A stretch of 33,745 bases of DNA from an uncultured Dorea sp. (GTDB lineage: Bacteria; Bacillota; Clostridia; Lachnospirales; Lachnospiraceae). The stretch is from assembly GCA_910584265.1 (NCBI GenBank), contig CAJTZE010000037.1, positions 1-33,745 of the forward strand, given 5' to 3'. The position numbers were made by a program, and so were the translations under genes. Below are positions 23,417-31,903 of the stretch, one piece after another. The first letter of the stretch is position 1. The number at the start of each line of letters is the position of its first letter. The notes under the pieces are model-generated. The model did not search any database and was not told the DNA's origin. It worked only from the letters and a program-made list of their open reading frames with translations.

Positions 23417-24589
23417 ATGAGTGTAAGTGTAGATATTTGTTGGAAAAGCTTTAATAAGAATCATGAAGAGCTGTGCGGCGATAAGGTAGAGGTTCTGAAA
23501 ACAGATAATTCTAATATCGTGATTCTGGCGGACGGCATGGGAAGCGGAGTAAAGGCAAATATTCTGGCAACGCTGACTTCCCGGATACTGGGAACCATGT
23601 TCCGGGAGGGCGCTAAGATTGAGTCCTGTGTAGAGACTATTGCGAAGACGCTCCCCATCTGTAAGGAAAGAGAGGTTGCCTATGCCACCTTCAGCATTCT
23701 GCAGGTGTTCCACAACGGGGAGGCGTACCTTGTGGAATATGATAATCCGAAATGTATCTTTGTCCGGAAGAAGGCAATCGTAGATTATCCATATAAAGAG
23801 CGGGTGATTGAAGGGAAAACCATCCGGGAGTACCGGTTTAAAGTGGAGTTAAATGACTGCTTTGTGCTGATGAGCGACGGCGCTATCTGGGCCGGGGCGG
23901 AGGAGACCATGAATTATAACTGGGAGTGGGATGACATGGCCAAGTATACGCTCCGCTGTACCAAGGAGACGCTGTCAGCGGCAAGGCTGGCGGCCATGCT
24001 GAGCCAGGTATGCTTTGACTTGTACGGACAGAAGCCGGGGGATGATACTACGGTGGCGGTTACACGTATCATTCAGCGGCGGACGATCAATATTTTTACC
24101 GGGCCGCCGTCAAGGAAGGAAGACGATGAACGCCTGATGCATGATTTTATGAAGCAGGAAGGCAAGAAGATTGTATGCGGCGGTACCAGTGCAAATATTG
24201 CGGCCCGTGTTTTAAAGAAGGAAATTGTTACGCTGGTAGAGCATGCTGATCCCACGGTACCGCCAATGGCAGTGATCGAGGGACTGGATCTGGTAACAGA
24301 GGGAGTGCTGACTATTGGGAAGGCGCTGGATCTTCTGCGGCGCTATGAGAATGATGACTTTGATGAGGCATTTTTTGATGAGCTGGACGCAGATAACGGC
24401 GCCGCGAAGCTGGCAAAGGTGATCATTGAGGAATGTACGGATTTGAAGCTGTTTGTAGGAAAGGCCATGAATGTAGCACACCAGAATTCCAATCTGCCCT
24501 TTGACTTAAGTGTCAGGATGAATCTGGTGGATCAGCTGAAGGAATGTGCGGAGCACCTTGGAAAGCATGTGACAATAAAATATTATTAG
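23417..24589 (+). CDS. SpoIIE-type PP2C serine phosphatase partner of the sensory hydrogenase
   Basis: A 390-residue protein. Residues 1-220 form a PP2C-like SpoIIE domain with metal-binding aspartates: Asp39 in LADGMGSG, Asp154 in LMSDGAIWAG and Asp209/Asp210 in GDDTTVAV. Residues about 221-390 are a second domain beginning NIFTGPPSRKEDDE, which accompanies this phosphatase in hydrogenase-linked loci; its function is not known to me. Such phosphatases normally dephosphorylate an anti-sigma-factor antagonist or similar Ser-phosphoprotein. No such partner is in the window. The stop of the hydrogenase homologue and this ATG are 1 nt apart, with GGAGAAG at 23404-23410, so the two are translationally coupled. 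An upstream in-frame ATG at 23399 is less likely. Confidence 0.88.
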   Translation: MSVSVDICWKSFNKNHEELCGDKVEVLKTDNSNIVILADGMGSGVKANILATLTSRILGTMFREGAKIESCVETIAKTLPICKEREVAYATFSILQVFHNGEAYLVEYDNPKCIFVRKKAIVDYPYKERVIEGKTIREYRFKVELNDCFVLMSDGAIWAGAEETMNYNWEWDDMAKYTLRCTKETLSAARLAAMLSQVCFDLYGQKPGDDTTVAVTRIIQRRTINIFTGPPSRKEDDERLMHDFMKQEGKKIVCGGTSANIAARVLKKEIVTLVEHADPTVPPMAVIEGLDLVTEGVLTIGKALDLLRRYENDDFDEAFFDELDADNGAAKLAKVIIEECTDLKLFVGKAMNVAHQNSNLPFDLSVRMNLVDQLKECAEHLGKHVTIKYY

Positions 24590-24758
24590 GATGCCGGATA
24601 ACAGCAAAATGTATAAAAATAACAGCAAGAAATAGATAGACGGTGCGGAAGAAAAGCCGTATGCTGAGAACAGGGTAGTGGAAGCATTAGAACGAGGGGT
24701 GTGGGAAGCAAACATTTGTTCTGAATGATATATGATAAAAGGAAAAGGAGCGGACGGT

Positions 24759-26924
24759 ATGGATGAGCAGAAAACAGGCAGGGTAACAATCCCGACAGAT
24801 ATGGATGTAGTACCGGAGACTCTGGAGCTTTTGAAACGCTGGGGGGCAGATGCGATCAGAGATTGTGACGGAACCGATTATCCAGAGGAGCTTAGAGATG
24901 TGGGAGCAAAGGTATACGCTACCTATTATACCACTAGAAAGGATAATGTCTGGGCAAAGGCAAATCCAGACGAGATACAGCAGATGTATATTATGACTTC
25001 TTTTCACACAGCAGAAGAGAAGGAGCTGAGGATTCATCTGATGGATCATTTGTATCCGGATATGCTGGCGGTAAATGCAGACGATGATATCAGGCGCTGG
25101 TGGGAGGTTATGGACCGGACGACCGGAAAAGCGGTTCCGGCGGCGGCGTGGGATTATGACAGAGCGGCCGGCGACGTGGTGATTTGCGAGGCGGAAGAAT
25201 TTCACGAGTATACGGTCAGTTTTCTTGCTTATATTATGTGGGATCCGGTTCATATGTATAATGCTGTAACGAATGACTGGAAGGATGTGGAGAAACAGAT
25301 TACCTTTGACGTGCGTCAGCCGAAGACCAGGGCTTATTCCATGAAGCGGCTGAAAAAATACATTCAGGATAACCCCCATGTGGATGTGATCAGGTATACA
25401 ACCTTCTTTCATCAGTTCACCTTGATCTTTGATGAGCTTGCAAGGGAAAAATATGTGGATTGGTACGGTTATTCTGCATCGGTAAGTCCATATATTTTAG
25501 AAAAATTTGAAAAGGAGGCCGGGTATCCTTTCCGGCCGGAATATATCATAGACCAGGGCTATATGAATAATACATACCGGATCCCATCCAAGGAGTACCG
25601 GGATTTTATGGCATTCCAGAGACGGGAGGTCGCAGAGCTGGCGAAGGAGATGGTGGATCTCACGCATGAATGCGGGAAGGAAGCTATGATGTTTCTGGGA
25701 GACCATTGGATCGGGATGGAGCCTTTTATGGACGAATTTAAGAAGATCGGCCTGGACGCAGTTGTGGGAAGCGTGGGAAATGGAGCTACGCTTAGACTGA
25801 TCAGCGACATTGAGGGCGTGAAGTATACAGAAGGGCGTTTCCTGCCCTACTTCTTCCCAGATACCTTCCATGAGGGAGGCGATCCGGTAAAGGAAGCCAA
25901 GGTAAATTGGGTGACTGCAAGAAGAGCCATCCTTAGAAAGCCCATCGACCGGATCGGATACGGAGGATACTTGAAGCTGGCTATGCAGTTTCCGGAGTTT
26001 GTCAGCTATGTAGAAAGCGTCTGCAGAGAATTCCGTACATTGTACGATAACATAAAAGGGACGACGCCTTACTGCATTAAGCGGGCCGCTGTTCTAAACT
26101 GCTGGGGAAGAATGCGTGCTTGGGGAAATCACATGGTGCATCATGCGATTTATTATAAGCAGAATTATTCCTATGCGGGTGTTATTGAAGCATTAAGCGG
26201 AGCACCTTTTGACGTAAGCTTTATCAGCTTTGATGATATCAGGGAGAACCCAGAGCTTCTTGACGGTATAGATGTGATTTTGAATGTGGGCGATGCTTAT
26301 ACAGCCTACTCAGGCGGAGCAGAGTGGAAGGACGAAAGGATCATCACGGCTGTCCGGAGGTTTATCAGCCGGGGAGGCGGCTTTATCGGAGTAGGCGGGC
26401 CGTCGGCATACCAATGGCAGGGAAGGTATTTTCAGTTATCCGGCGCATTGGGAGTAGAAGAAGAGACCGGATATACTCTGAATATAGACAAATATAACTG
26501 GGAAGAGCACGAGCATTTTATCACCGAGGACTGTAAAGGAGAAATCAATTTCGGAGAGGGCAAGAAAAACATCTACGCTTTAGAAGGAGCTGTGGTTATC
26601 CGCCAGATAGAAGAAGGTGTACAGCTTGCCGTTAACTCCTTCGGGAAGGGAAGATGCGTCTACATCAGCGGCCTGCCCTACAGCTTTGAAAACAGCAGGC
26701 TTTTATACCGGGCGATCCTCTGGTCGGCGGGAGCAGAAAAAGAGCTTCATCGGTGGTTCAGTACAAATTATAATGCAGAGGTTCACGCCTATGTAGAGAA
26801 TAAAAAATACTGCATAGTAAACAACACCTATGAACCACAGGAAACAGTCGTATACAAAGGAAATGGAGAAAGCTTCTCCGTATCCCTGGAAGCCAATGAA
26901 ATCCGCTGGTATGAAATAGACTAA
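24759..26924 (+). CDS. GH112 1,3-beta-galactosyl-N-acetylhexosamine phosphorylase
   Basis: A 721-residue cytoplasmic phosphorylase, full length for family GH112. It cleaves galacto-N-biose or lacto-N-biose with phosphate, giving galactose-1-phosphate and GalNAc or GlcNAc; related members use galactosyl-rhamnose. Family patterns include GRVTIPTD, GADAIRDCDGTDYPEEL, LGDHWIGMEPF with Asp315 (close to catalytic Asp313 of the Bifidobacterium enzyme; my alignment), GLDAVVGSVGNGATLRLISD, YTEGRFLPYFFPDTFHEGGDP and RKPIDRIGYGGYLKLA. A C-terminal glutamine-amidotransferase-like Rossmann part and a beta tail follow. The frame opens at 24732, but AAAGGAG (24744-24750) is 8 nt before ATG 24759. It faces a convergent AraC gene and a sugar ABC transporter. 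Phosphorolysis saves one ATP per disaccharide. The exact substrate is unresolved. Confidence 0.9.
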   Translation: MDEQKTGRVTIPTDMDVVPETLELLKRWGADAIRDCDGTDYPEELRDVGAKVYATYYTTRKDNVWAKANPDEIQQMYIMTSFHTAEEKELRIHLMDHLYPDMLAVNADDDIRRWWEVMDRTTGKAVPAAAWDYDRAAGDVVICEAEEFHEYTVSFLAYIMWDPVHMYNAVTNDWKDVEKQITFDVRQPKTRAYSMKRLKKYIQDNPHVDVIRYTTFFHQFTLIFDELAREKYVDWYGYSASVSPYILEKFEKEAGYPFRPEYIIDQGYMNNTYRIPSKEYRDFMAFQRREVAELAKEMVDLTHECGKEAMMFLGDHWIGMEPFMDEFKKIGLDAVVGSVGNGATLRLISDIEGVKYTEGRFLPYFFPDTFHEGGDPVKEAKVNWVTARRAILRKPIDRIGYGGYLKLAMQFPEFVSYVESVCREFRTLYDNIKGTTPYCIKRAAVLNCWGRMRAWGNHMVHHAIYYKQNYSYAGVIEALSGAPFDVSFISFDDIRENPELLDGIDVILNVGDAYTAYSGGAEWKDERIITAVRRFISRGGGFIGVGGPSAYQWQGRYFQLSGALGVEEETGYTLNIDKYNWEEHEHFITEDCKGEINFGEGKKNIYALEGAVVIRQIEEGVQLAVNSFGKGRCVYISGLPYSFENSRLLYRAILWSAGAEKELHRWFSTNYNAEVHAYVENKKYCIVNNTYEPQETVVYKGNGESFSVSLEANEIRWYEID

Positions 26925-26973
26925 GAAAGAATCCCTTAAGCATCCGTCTGGCTGCCAGGGGAAATGATACGAA

Positions 26974-27008
26974 CAAGAAGCTGCCGGTCACTTGCCGGCG
27001 GCTTCTTG
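26974..27008. terminator. Strong hairpin between convergent GH112 and AraC genes
   Basis: CAAGAAGCTGCCGG (26974-26987) pairs with CCGGCGGCTTCTTG (26995-27008), 14 bp with one G-T wobble and a 7-nt loop. No T-run follows on either strand, so it may be a weak bidirectional terminator or an mRNA 3'-end stabiliser. Confidence 0.55.
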
Positions 27009-27068
27009 CTATCTAGGAAAGCCCTCCGGATTTCCTGGATAACAAAAATAAGATGCGCGGCTGCGCGC

Positions 27069-27136
27069 GCGGAACAAAAGCTGCGTTGATAAAAATCTGG
27101 TAACGAGGGAGTGTGCGAAGCACACTTTTGTTCCGC
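27069..27136. repeat. Inverted repeat with nested hairpin, possible dispersed element
   Basis: GCGGAACAAAAG (27069-27080) and CTTTTGTTCCGC (27125-27136) are perfect 12-bp inverted repeats. Nested inside, next to the right arm, is AGTGTGC-GAA-GCACACT (27110-27126). The right arm ends 10 nt before the stop side of the AraC gene. The element could be a terminator for AraC or a small mobile/REP-like intergenic repeat; the alternating GCGCGCG tract just to its left (27056-27070) is unusual in this window. Confidence 0.5.
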
Positions 27137-27146
27137 TGTAAAAGGA

Positions 27147-27995
27147 TTATCTGGAGGTACTCTGCTTCCGGTACTGTGCCGGCGTGATATTCAGTTCCTT
27201 GCGGAACACCTGCGAGAAATAAGACTGAGAAGAGAAGCCTGCCGCCTGTGCAATCTTTGCAATGGGATAATCTGTAGTCTCAAGCAGATGCCTAGCCTCG
27301 TTCAGCCTGCGGCTGATCAGATAATTGATCGGCGACGTTCCCTTATATTTCTTAAAAGCATGTACCATATAATACTTATTCATATAGGTCAGTCCGCTTA
27401 ACATTTCCAGAGTAATATTTTCTGTAAAGTGTTCATCCAGATACTGCTCGATAAAACGGCATTCCCTGGAGGCCTTGTCTATGGAAGCAGAATCCAGCGT
27501 AGACTTGGTGTCCCGCATAAGAAGAAGCAGCAGGATCTCCAGAAGATCTTGGCAGACTTCTGTGTAATGCTCCTTTTTCTGTTGCAGCTCCTGAAGGATT
27601 GCCTTCAGATAGAATAGAATCTCCGCGCGGTGATCCGGAAGATTATAAATACGGTAATCGCTCTGAGCCTGCTCGGAATGCAGGAACAAAAGGCCGTCAA
27701 GCCCAAGGATTATATATTCCAAGGCTTCCTTGCCATGGTTAAATTCGGTGTGCATGACGTTGGGATTGATGATGATCAGATCATCCTTTCCTACAAAAAA
27801 GGTCTTGTCTTCTACCTGAAACTTACCGGTTCCATTTACTACAAAGAACACCTCGGTAAACGGATGGGCGTGCATGACGCTCTGCCACTTTGTATCATAC
27901 CGGGAATGGGTAATATAAAGTAACTGTGTATTCAGGGTACGGATCAGTCTGGAATCCGGCTTTGGGAAATCCGGTTTATATCTCTGGTAAGGCAT
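27147..27995 (-). CDS. AraC-family regulator with cupin sensor domain
   Basis: A 282-residue regulator: an N-terminal cupin sugar-sensing domain (about 40-125, with MHAHPFTEVFFVVNGTG and IINPNVMH) and a C-terminal pair of HTHs (about 185-280: NITLEMLSGLTYMNKYYMVHAFK and PIAKIAQAAGFSSQSYFSQVFRKELNITPAQYRK, quoted in sense as the first and second HTH). It probably activates the sugar transporter genes read divergently from it, and perhaps GH112, in response to a sugar. The frame continues to an ATG at 28061, but that ATG overlaps the -10 box TATAAT on this strand and has no ribosome binding site; GGAG 6 nt before the ATG at 27995 fixes the start. Confidence 0.9.
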   Translation of the reverse strand: MPYQRYKPDFPKPDSRLIRTLNTQLLYITHSRYDTKWQSVMHAHPFTEVFFVVNGTGKFQVEDKTFFVGKDDLIIINPNVMHTEFNHGKEALEYIILGLDGLLFLHSEQAQSDYRIYNLPDHRAEILFYLKAILQELQQKKEHYTEVCQDLLEILLLLLMRDTKSTLDSASIDKASRECRFIEQYLDEHFTENITLEMLSGLTYMNKYYMVHAFKKYKGTSPINYLISRRLNEARHLLETTDYPIAKIAQAAGFSSQSYFSQVFRKELNITPAQYRKQSTSR

Positions 27996-28059
27996 GTAAA
28001 CTCCAATCTTTTTAAATATTGAGCCGCTTGTGTATAAAATATACGAAAGAAACAACTTC

Positions 28060-28088
28060 ATTATACTTGAAACTGATAATTGTCACAA
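28060..28088 (-). promoter_or_regulatory. Promoter of the AraC-family regulator gene
   Basis: On the minus strand TTGTGA (28088-28083) is followed after 17 nt by TATAAT (28065-28060). The AraC gene starts about 65 nt downstream at 27995. Confidence 0.65.
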
Positions 28089-28113
28089 TGATTTTGCGGA
28101 AAAAAGTTGATAT

Positions 28114-28141
28114 TTGCAGATGAAAAAGCAATATCTATAAA
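28114..28141 (+). promoter_or_regulatory. Candidate promoter of the ABC transporter operon
   Basis: TTGCAG (28114-28119), 16 nt, TATAAA (28136-28141). An alternative -10, TATGAT (28184-28189), is closer to the gene but lacks a good -35, as would suit an AraC-activated promoter. Confidence 0.4.
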
Positions 28142-28236
28142 AAAGTAGACAAGATACGTATAGGAATTAAGCAGAATATAGGTTATGATAAAATCAATCA
28201 GTCACTTGAAACGTCAAAGAAATTAGGAGGAGAAGA

Positions 28237-29598
28237 ATGAAAAAGGAAAAGTTAAGAAGATGGCTGGCAGCCGGACTTACAGCTGCTATGACAATGACCT
28301 GTCTGGCAGGCTGCGGCGGCAGTACAGGCGGAGATGGCGGTGACAGCGGAGACGGCGGAGCAGACGGGGACGGACAGGTTCTGAAGGTTGCGGCGCTTGA
28401 GAGTGCATACGGCGCAGATATGTGGACGGAGGTTGCAGCAGCCTTTGAGGAGACTCATGAGGGCGTTACGGTTGAGGTTACCACAGACAAGAAGATTGAG
28501 GATAAGATTACTCCGGCAATGAAGAGCGGGGATTATCCGGATGTTGTACACTGTGCGACCGGACGTGACGCGGCGCTTACAGAGACGCTGACAAAGGAAA
28601 AAGGACTGGCATGTCTGGATGAGGTTCTGGATATGACGATCCCGGGTGAGGATGTAACCGTGAAGGATAAGATTCTTCCGGGCTTCCTTGATACGCTTGG
28701 AACGATGCCTTACAATGACGGCAAGACATACTACGCTCCGATGTTCTACAGCCCGTGCGGATTATTCTACAATGCAGGGCTACTGAAGGAAAAAGGCTGG
28801 GAAGTTCCTACTACATGGGAAGAGATGTGGGAGCTCGGCGATAAGGCAAAGGAAGAGGGAATCGCGCTCTTTACTTATCCGACGACAGGATATTTTGACG
28901 CATTTACCTATGCATTGTTAGAGTCTTCCGGCGGAGCAGATTTCTATAATAAATGTATGACCTATGAGGATGGAATCTGGGAGTCTGACGAGGCAGCGGC
29001 GGTATTTGAATTGATCGGAAAGCTTGCCGAGTATGTAGAGCCTACCACAGTCGGCAATGCGAATGACGAAGGCTTTACGAAGAACCAGCAGTTGATCCTT
29101 GACAACAAGGCTATCTTCTGTCCGAACGGAACATGGCTGCCGGGCGAGATGGCAGATGCTCCGAGAGAAGAAGGATTTGAGTGGGGCTTTACGGCAGTTC
29201 CTGCAGTTGCAGCAGACGAGAAGCCGTCATCCTTTACTTTCTTCGAGCAGCTCTGGGTTCCGGCAGAGGCAAAGAATCCGGAACTTGCAATGGAGTGGGT
29301 TGCATTTATGTATTCCGATAAGGCTGCAGAGATTTTTGCAAAGGCCGGAGCAGTTCAGCCGATCGACGGAATTTCCGGACAGCTCAGCGATGAGAACAAA
29401 TTATACTATCAGATATATGATAATGACGCGGCTGTTGCAGTAATGGGCGGTTTTGCAGCTACAGAGCCTGTAGAGGGCGTATCTATGGCAGATTCTCTGT
29501 TCAAGGCTGTTGACAGTATCGTAAGCGGCGATAAGACAGTTGAAGAGTGGCAGAGCGGAGTAGAAGAGACAAGTGACAAATTAAGAGATGCAATGTAG
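28237..29598 (+). CDS. Sugar ABC transporter substrate-binding lipoprotein
   Basis: A 453-residue extracellular lipoprotein of the family 1 (MalE/UgpB-type) solute-binding proteins. The signal is a basic MKKEKLRRW, a hydrophobic stretch and the lipobox LAGC with lipidated Cys26, then a flexible Gly/Asp/Ser-rich linker (27-48) as is usual in Firmicutes. The mature protein shows the normal alternating fold, for example VLKVAALESAYGADMW, GDYPDVVHC and YYAPMFYSPCGLFYNAGLLKEKGW. AGGAGG (28225-28230) is 6 nt before the ATG. First gene of an operon with two permeases; no ATPase gene is present, so a shared MsmK-type ATPase elsewhere must power it. Ligand probably a galactosyl-N-acetylhexosamine disaccharide, judged only from the GH112 neighbour. 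Confidence 0.92.
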   Translation: MKKEKLRRWLAAGLTAAMTMTCLAGCGGSTGGDGGDSGDGGADGDGQVLKVAALESAYGADMWTEVAAAFEETHEGVTVEVTTDKKIEDKITPAMKSGDYPDVVHCATGRDAALTETLTKEKGLACLDEVLDMTIPGEDVTVKDKILPGFLDTLGTMPYNDGKTYYAPMFYSPCGLFYNAGLLKEKGWEVPTTWEEMWELGDKAKEEGIALFTYPTTGYFDAFTYALLESSGGADFYNKCMTYEDGIWESDEAAAVFELIGKLAEYVEPTTVGNANDEGFTKNQQLILDNKAIFCPNGTWLPGEMADAPREEGFEWGFTAVPAVAADEKPSSFTFFEQLWVPAEAKNPELAMEWVAFMYSDKAAEIFAKAGAVQPIDGISGQLSDENKLYYQIYDNDAAVAVMGGFAATEPVEGVSMADSLFKAVDSIVSGDKTVEEWQSGVEETSDKLRDAM

Positions 29599-29618
29599 TA
29601 ACAGGTATAATCAGGGTG

Positions 29619-29640
29619 GGGGGACATGTAAGTGTTCCCC
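29619..29640 (+). promoter_or_regulatory. Intercistronic stem-loop after the binding-protein gene
   Basis: GGGGGACA (29619-29626) pairs with TGTTCCCC (29633-29640), 8 bp with one G-T pair and a 6-nt loop, with no T-run. In binding-protein operons such hairpins protect the upstream mRNA end and reduce read-through, giving more binding protein than permease. The role here is inferred. Confidence 0.5.
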
Positions 29641-29754
29641 TGTCCTGTCTTATAAGATATCTGGCATACATGGATGCAGGAGTGTGAATAGCACACTGCT
29701 GCCGCTGGTATTGAACAGAAAGTCATACCAGAACTATTGAGAGGAGGGCGGAGA

Positions 29755-30648
29755 ATGGAGAGTAAAAGAGGCAGAAATGGCTTTATCGCAGTGTGTATAC
29801 TGCCTTCCGTCATTTTGTTTATCATATTTATGCTCATTCCCACGATCAATGTATTTAAGATGTCCCTGTATAAATGGGGCGGGTTCTCGAATAACAAAAC
29901 ATTTGTCGGCATGAATAATTTTAGGATTCTATTTCAGGATGATAAATTCTACCGGTCATTTCAGAATTCCATTCTGCTGATTGTGCTGGTGACGATTATT
30001 ACCATGGCATTTGCACTGATTTTTGCGGCAATCCTGTCCAGGGAAAAGATCAAAGGACAGAACTTTTTCCGGATTATATTCTATATACCGAATATTCTGT
30101 CCGTAGTTGTAATTTCGGCGATATTTTCGGCAATTTATGATCCGAACCAGGGACTGCTTAACAGCATTCTGTCCGTATTCCGGGCAAAGGATGCGGCGCC
30201 CATTCTGTGGCTTGGGAACCAGCGGCTGGTAGTATACAGCCTGGTGATCGCTATGGTATGGCAGGCGATCGGATACTATATGGTAATGTATATGGCAAGT
30301 ATGGCCGGAGTACCGGAGAGCCTGTATGAGTCGGCTAATCTGGAAGGCGCGGGAAAGTTCTATCAGTTTTTCCATATTACGCTGCCGTTAATCTGGACAA
30401 ATGTGCGTACCACGCTGACTTTTTTCATTATCAGTACCATCAACCTAAGCTTCCTGTTTGTGCAGGCTATGACCAGCGGAAAGCCGGACGGAGCCAGCGA
30501 GGTGTTCTTAAGCTATATGTACGGACAGGCATATACCAATTCCTCTTACGGATACGGTATGGCAATCGGAGTTGTAGTATTCCTGTTCTCCTTTGGGCTT
30601 GCAGGACTGGTGAATCTTGTAACGAAGCGGGAACCGCTGGAATTTTAG
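29755..30648 (+). CDS. Sugar ABC transporter permease 1 (MalF/UgpA type)
   Basis: A 297-residue inner-membrane permease with six predicted helices, the first at about 9-31. The cytoplasmic EAA loop is ESANLEGAGKFYQFFHITLPLIW, seen here in the sense of residues near 185-207, with the conserved Gly and the LP near its end; it docks the ATPase. The frame extends to a TTG at 29737, but AGGAGG (29742-29747) is 7 nt before ATG 29755. Pairs with the permease that starts 12 nt after its stop to form the channel for the sugar bound by the lipoprotein at 28237. Confidence 0.93.
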   Translation: MESKRGRNGFIAVCILPSVILFIIFMLIPTINVFKMSLYKWGGFSNNKTFVGMNNFRILFQDDKFYRSFQNSILLIVLVTIITMAFALIFAAILSREKIKGQNFFRIIFYIPNILSVVVISAIFSAIYDPNQGLLNSILSVFRAKDAAPILWLGNQRLVVYSLVIAMVWQAIGYYMVMYMASMAGVPESLYESANLEGAGKFYQFFHITLPLIWTNVRTTLTFFIISTINLSFLFVQAMTSGKPDGASEVFLSYMYGQAYTNSSYGYGMAIGVVVFLFSFGLAGLVNLVTKREPLEF

Positions 30649-30660
30649 GAGGGAGAGATT

Positions 30661-31530
30661 ATGGATAAGACAAGCAGACGGTTGTACAAACTGTTTATCT
30701 ACGCGGCGCTGCTGGCTCTGGCAGTCAGTATTATTGTGCCGGTCGGCTGGGTATTTCTCGCTTCTATTAAGGAAAATTCCGAGTTTTACGGCAATCCGTG
30801 GGCGATGCCCAAGGGCGTTTATATCCAGAACTTTATCGATGCATTTGCAGAAGCAAGGATGGGAGACTATTTTATGAATTCCGTCATTGTGACTGCGCTG
30901 GCGCTGCTGCTTCTTTTGGTGCTGGCGCTGCCGGCCGCATATGTGCTGGCCCGCTACCGGTTTCCGGGCAGTAAGCTGTGCAATATTATGTTTATGGGCG
31001 GATTGTTTATCAATGTGAACTATATTGTGGTTCCGATTTTCCTGATGTTCGTGGATGGAGACCGATGGCTGAATCAGGTGATAGGTAGAGGATTCTTCCT
31101 GAACAATCTGTTTATTGTTGCGCTGGTATATGCATCTACGGCGCTGCCGTTTACCATTTATCTGCTCTCAGGATTTTTTGTGACAATCCCGAGGGATTAT
31201 GAGGAGGCGGCATTTGTGGACGGATGCGGATACTGGAGAACCATGATACAGGTTATGATGCCTATGGCAAGACCCAGTATAATTACGGTAATTTTATTTA
31301 ACTTCCTTTCCTTCTGGAATGAGTATATCATTTCCATGACGCTGCTTACCGGAGAGGAGCAGACGCTTCCGGTAGGATTGATGCGTCTGATGCAGGCGCA
31401 GCAGGCGGCCGCAAATTACGGCAGGCTGTATGCGGGTCTGGTAATCGTCATGCTTCCGGTACTGATCCTGTATATCTGCGTACAGAAGAAGCTGACGGAG
31501 GGCATGAGCCTGGGCGGATTGAAAGGATAA
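30661..31530 (+). CDS. Sugar ABC transporter permease 2 (MalG/UgpE type)
   Basis: A 289-residue inner-membrane permease with six predicted helices. The EAA loop EEAAFVDGCGYWRTMIQVMMPMA (residues about 181-203) is typical of the MalG class, and the N-terminal region WVFLASIKENSEFYGNPWAMPKG is the usual periplasmic P-loop region after helix 1. It forms the transport channel with permease 1. GGAGG just before the start gives strong translation. The small membrane protein gene follows after 31 nt, still before any terminator. Confidence 0.93.
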   Translation: MDKTSRRLYKLFIYAALLALAVSIIVPVGWVFLASIKENSEFYGNPWAMPKGVYIQNFIDAFAEARMGDYFMNSVIVTALALLLLLVLALPAAYVLARYRFPGSKLCNIMFMGGLFINVNYIVVPIFLMFVDGDRWLNQVIGRGFFLNNLFIVALVYASTALPFTIYLLSGFFVTIPRDYEEAAFVDGCGYWRTMIQVMMPMARPSIITVILFNFLSFWNEYIISMTLLTGEEQTLPVGLMRLMQAQQAAANYGRLYAGLVIVMLPVLILYICVQKKLTEGMSLGGLKG

Positions 31531-31561
31531 CACGGGGTAGCATATAGGAGGTAAATAGGTT

Positions 31562-31729
31562 ATGAATAAATGGCTGGTCAGATTGATAGCGCTGATTGCT
31601 TTTGTGATATGTATTGCCCTGATCGTAACGGGACAGAGGACGGTGGGAGTTATGCATCTGATGAAGATGATGGCGGGGCTTCTGGGGCTTTTGGCGCTGC
31701 TGTTTGTGTATAATAAGACACATCAGTGA
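31562..31729 (+). CDS. 55-residue membrane protein in the sugar ABC operon
   Basis: MNKWLVRLIALIAFVICIA begins a 55-residue protein with two hydrophobic helices (about 5-23 and 33-50) separated by a short loop TGQRTVGVMHL, and ending NKTHQ. AGGAGG at 31546-31551 is 10 nt before the ATG. It lies between the second permease and the operon terminator, so it is part of the transporter transcript. From memory similar 54-55 residue proteins (perhaps DUF6903) accompany carbohydrate ABC transporters in Lachnospiraceae. A role as small permease accessory or stabilising subunit is possible but unproven. It is short enough to be missed by default gene length cut-offs. Confidence 0.8.
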   Translation: MNKWLVRLIALIAFVICIALIVTGQRTVGVMHLMKMMAGLLGLLALLFVYNKTHQ

Positions 31730-31766
31730 AAAAGGAGCGGACAGTAAAATATTGTTATACAAGGAG

Positions 31767-31810
31767 AGAACGGAATTGCTGTGAATAACAGGATTCCGTT
31801 CTTTTTCTTT
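31767..31810 (+). terminator. Intrinsic terminator of the sugar ABC operon
   Basis: AGAACGGAAT (31767-31776) and ATTCCGTTCT (31793-31802) form a perfect 10-bp stem; an inner CTGT/ACAG (31779-31782 / 31788-31791) lengthens it. TTTTCTTT follows. Confidence 0.92.
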
Positions 31811-31903
31811 GTCCCGAAATAATCGTTCTATTTATCTGCAAAAATCAAATATTAGGTTAAAAAATACTGTTCGCGGTCTATTTTCACGCAATTGGCGGCC
31901 AGA

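Noticed and set aside
24620..24726. Short open run (EKPYAENRVVEALERGVWEA and neighbours) between the phosphatase and GH112 genes
   Set aside because: About 30 codons read openly up to a TGA near 24727 and look protein-like, but there is no start codon, no ribosome binding site and no family I recognise; it may be a gene remnant but is not supported enough.
27147..28061. Longer AraC protein starting at 28061
   Set aside because: That ATG overlaps the -10 box TATAAT of the minus-strand promoter and has no ribosome binding site; the start at 27995 has GGAG at good distance.
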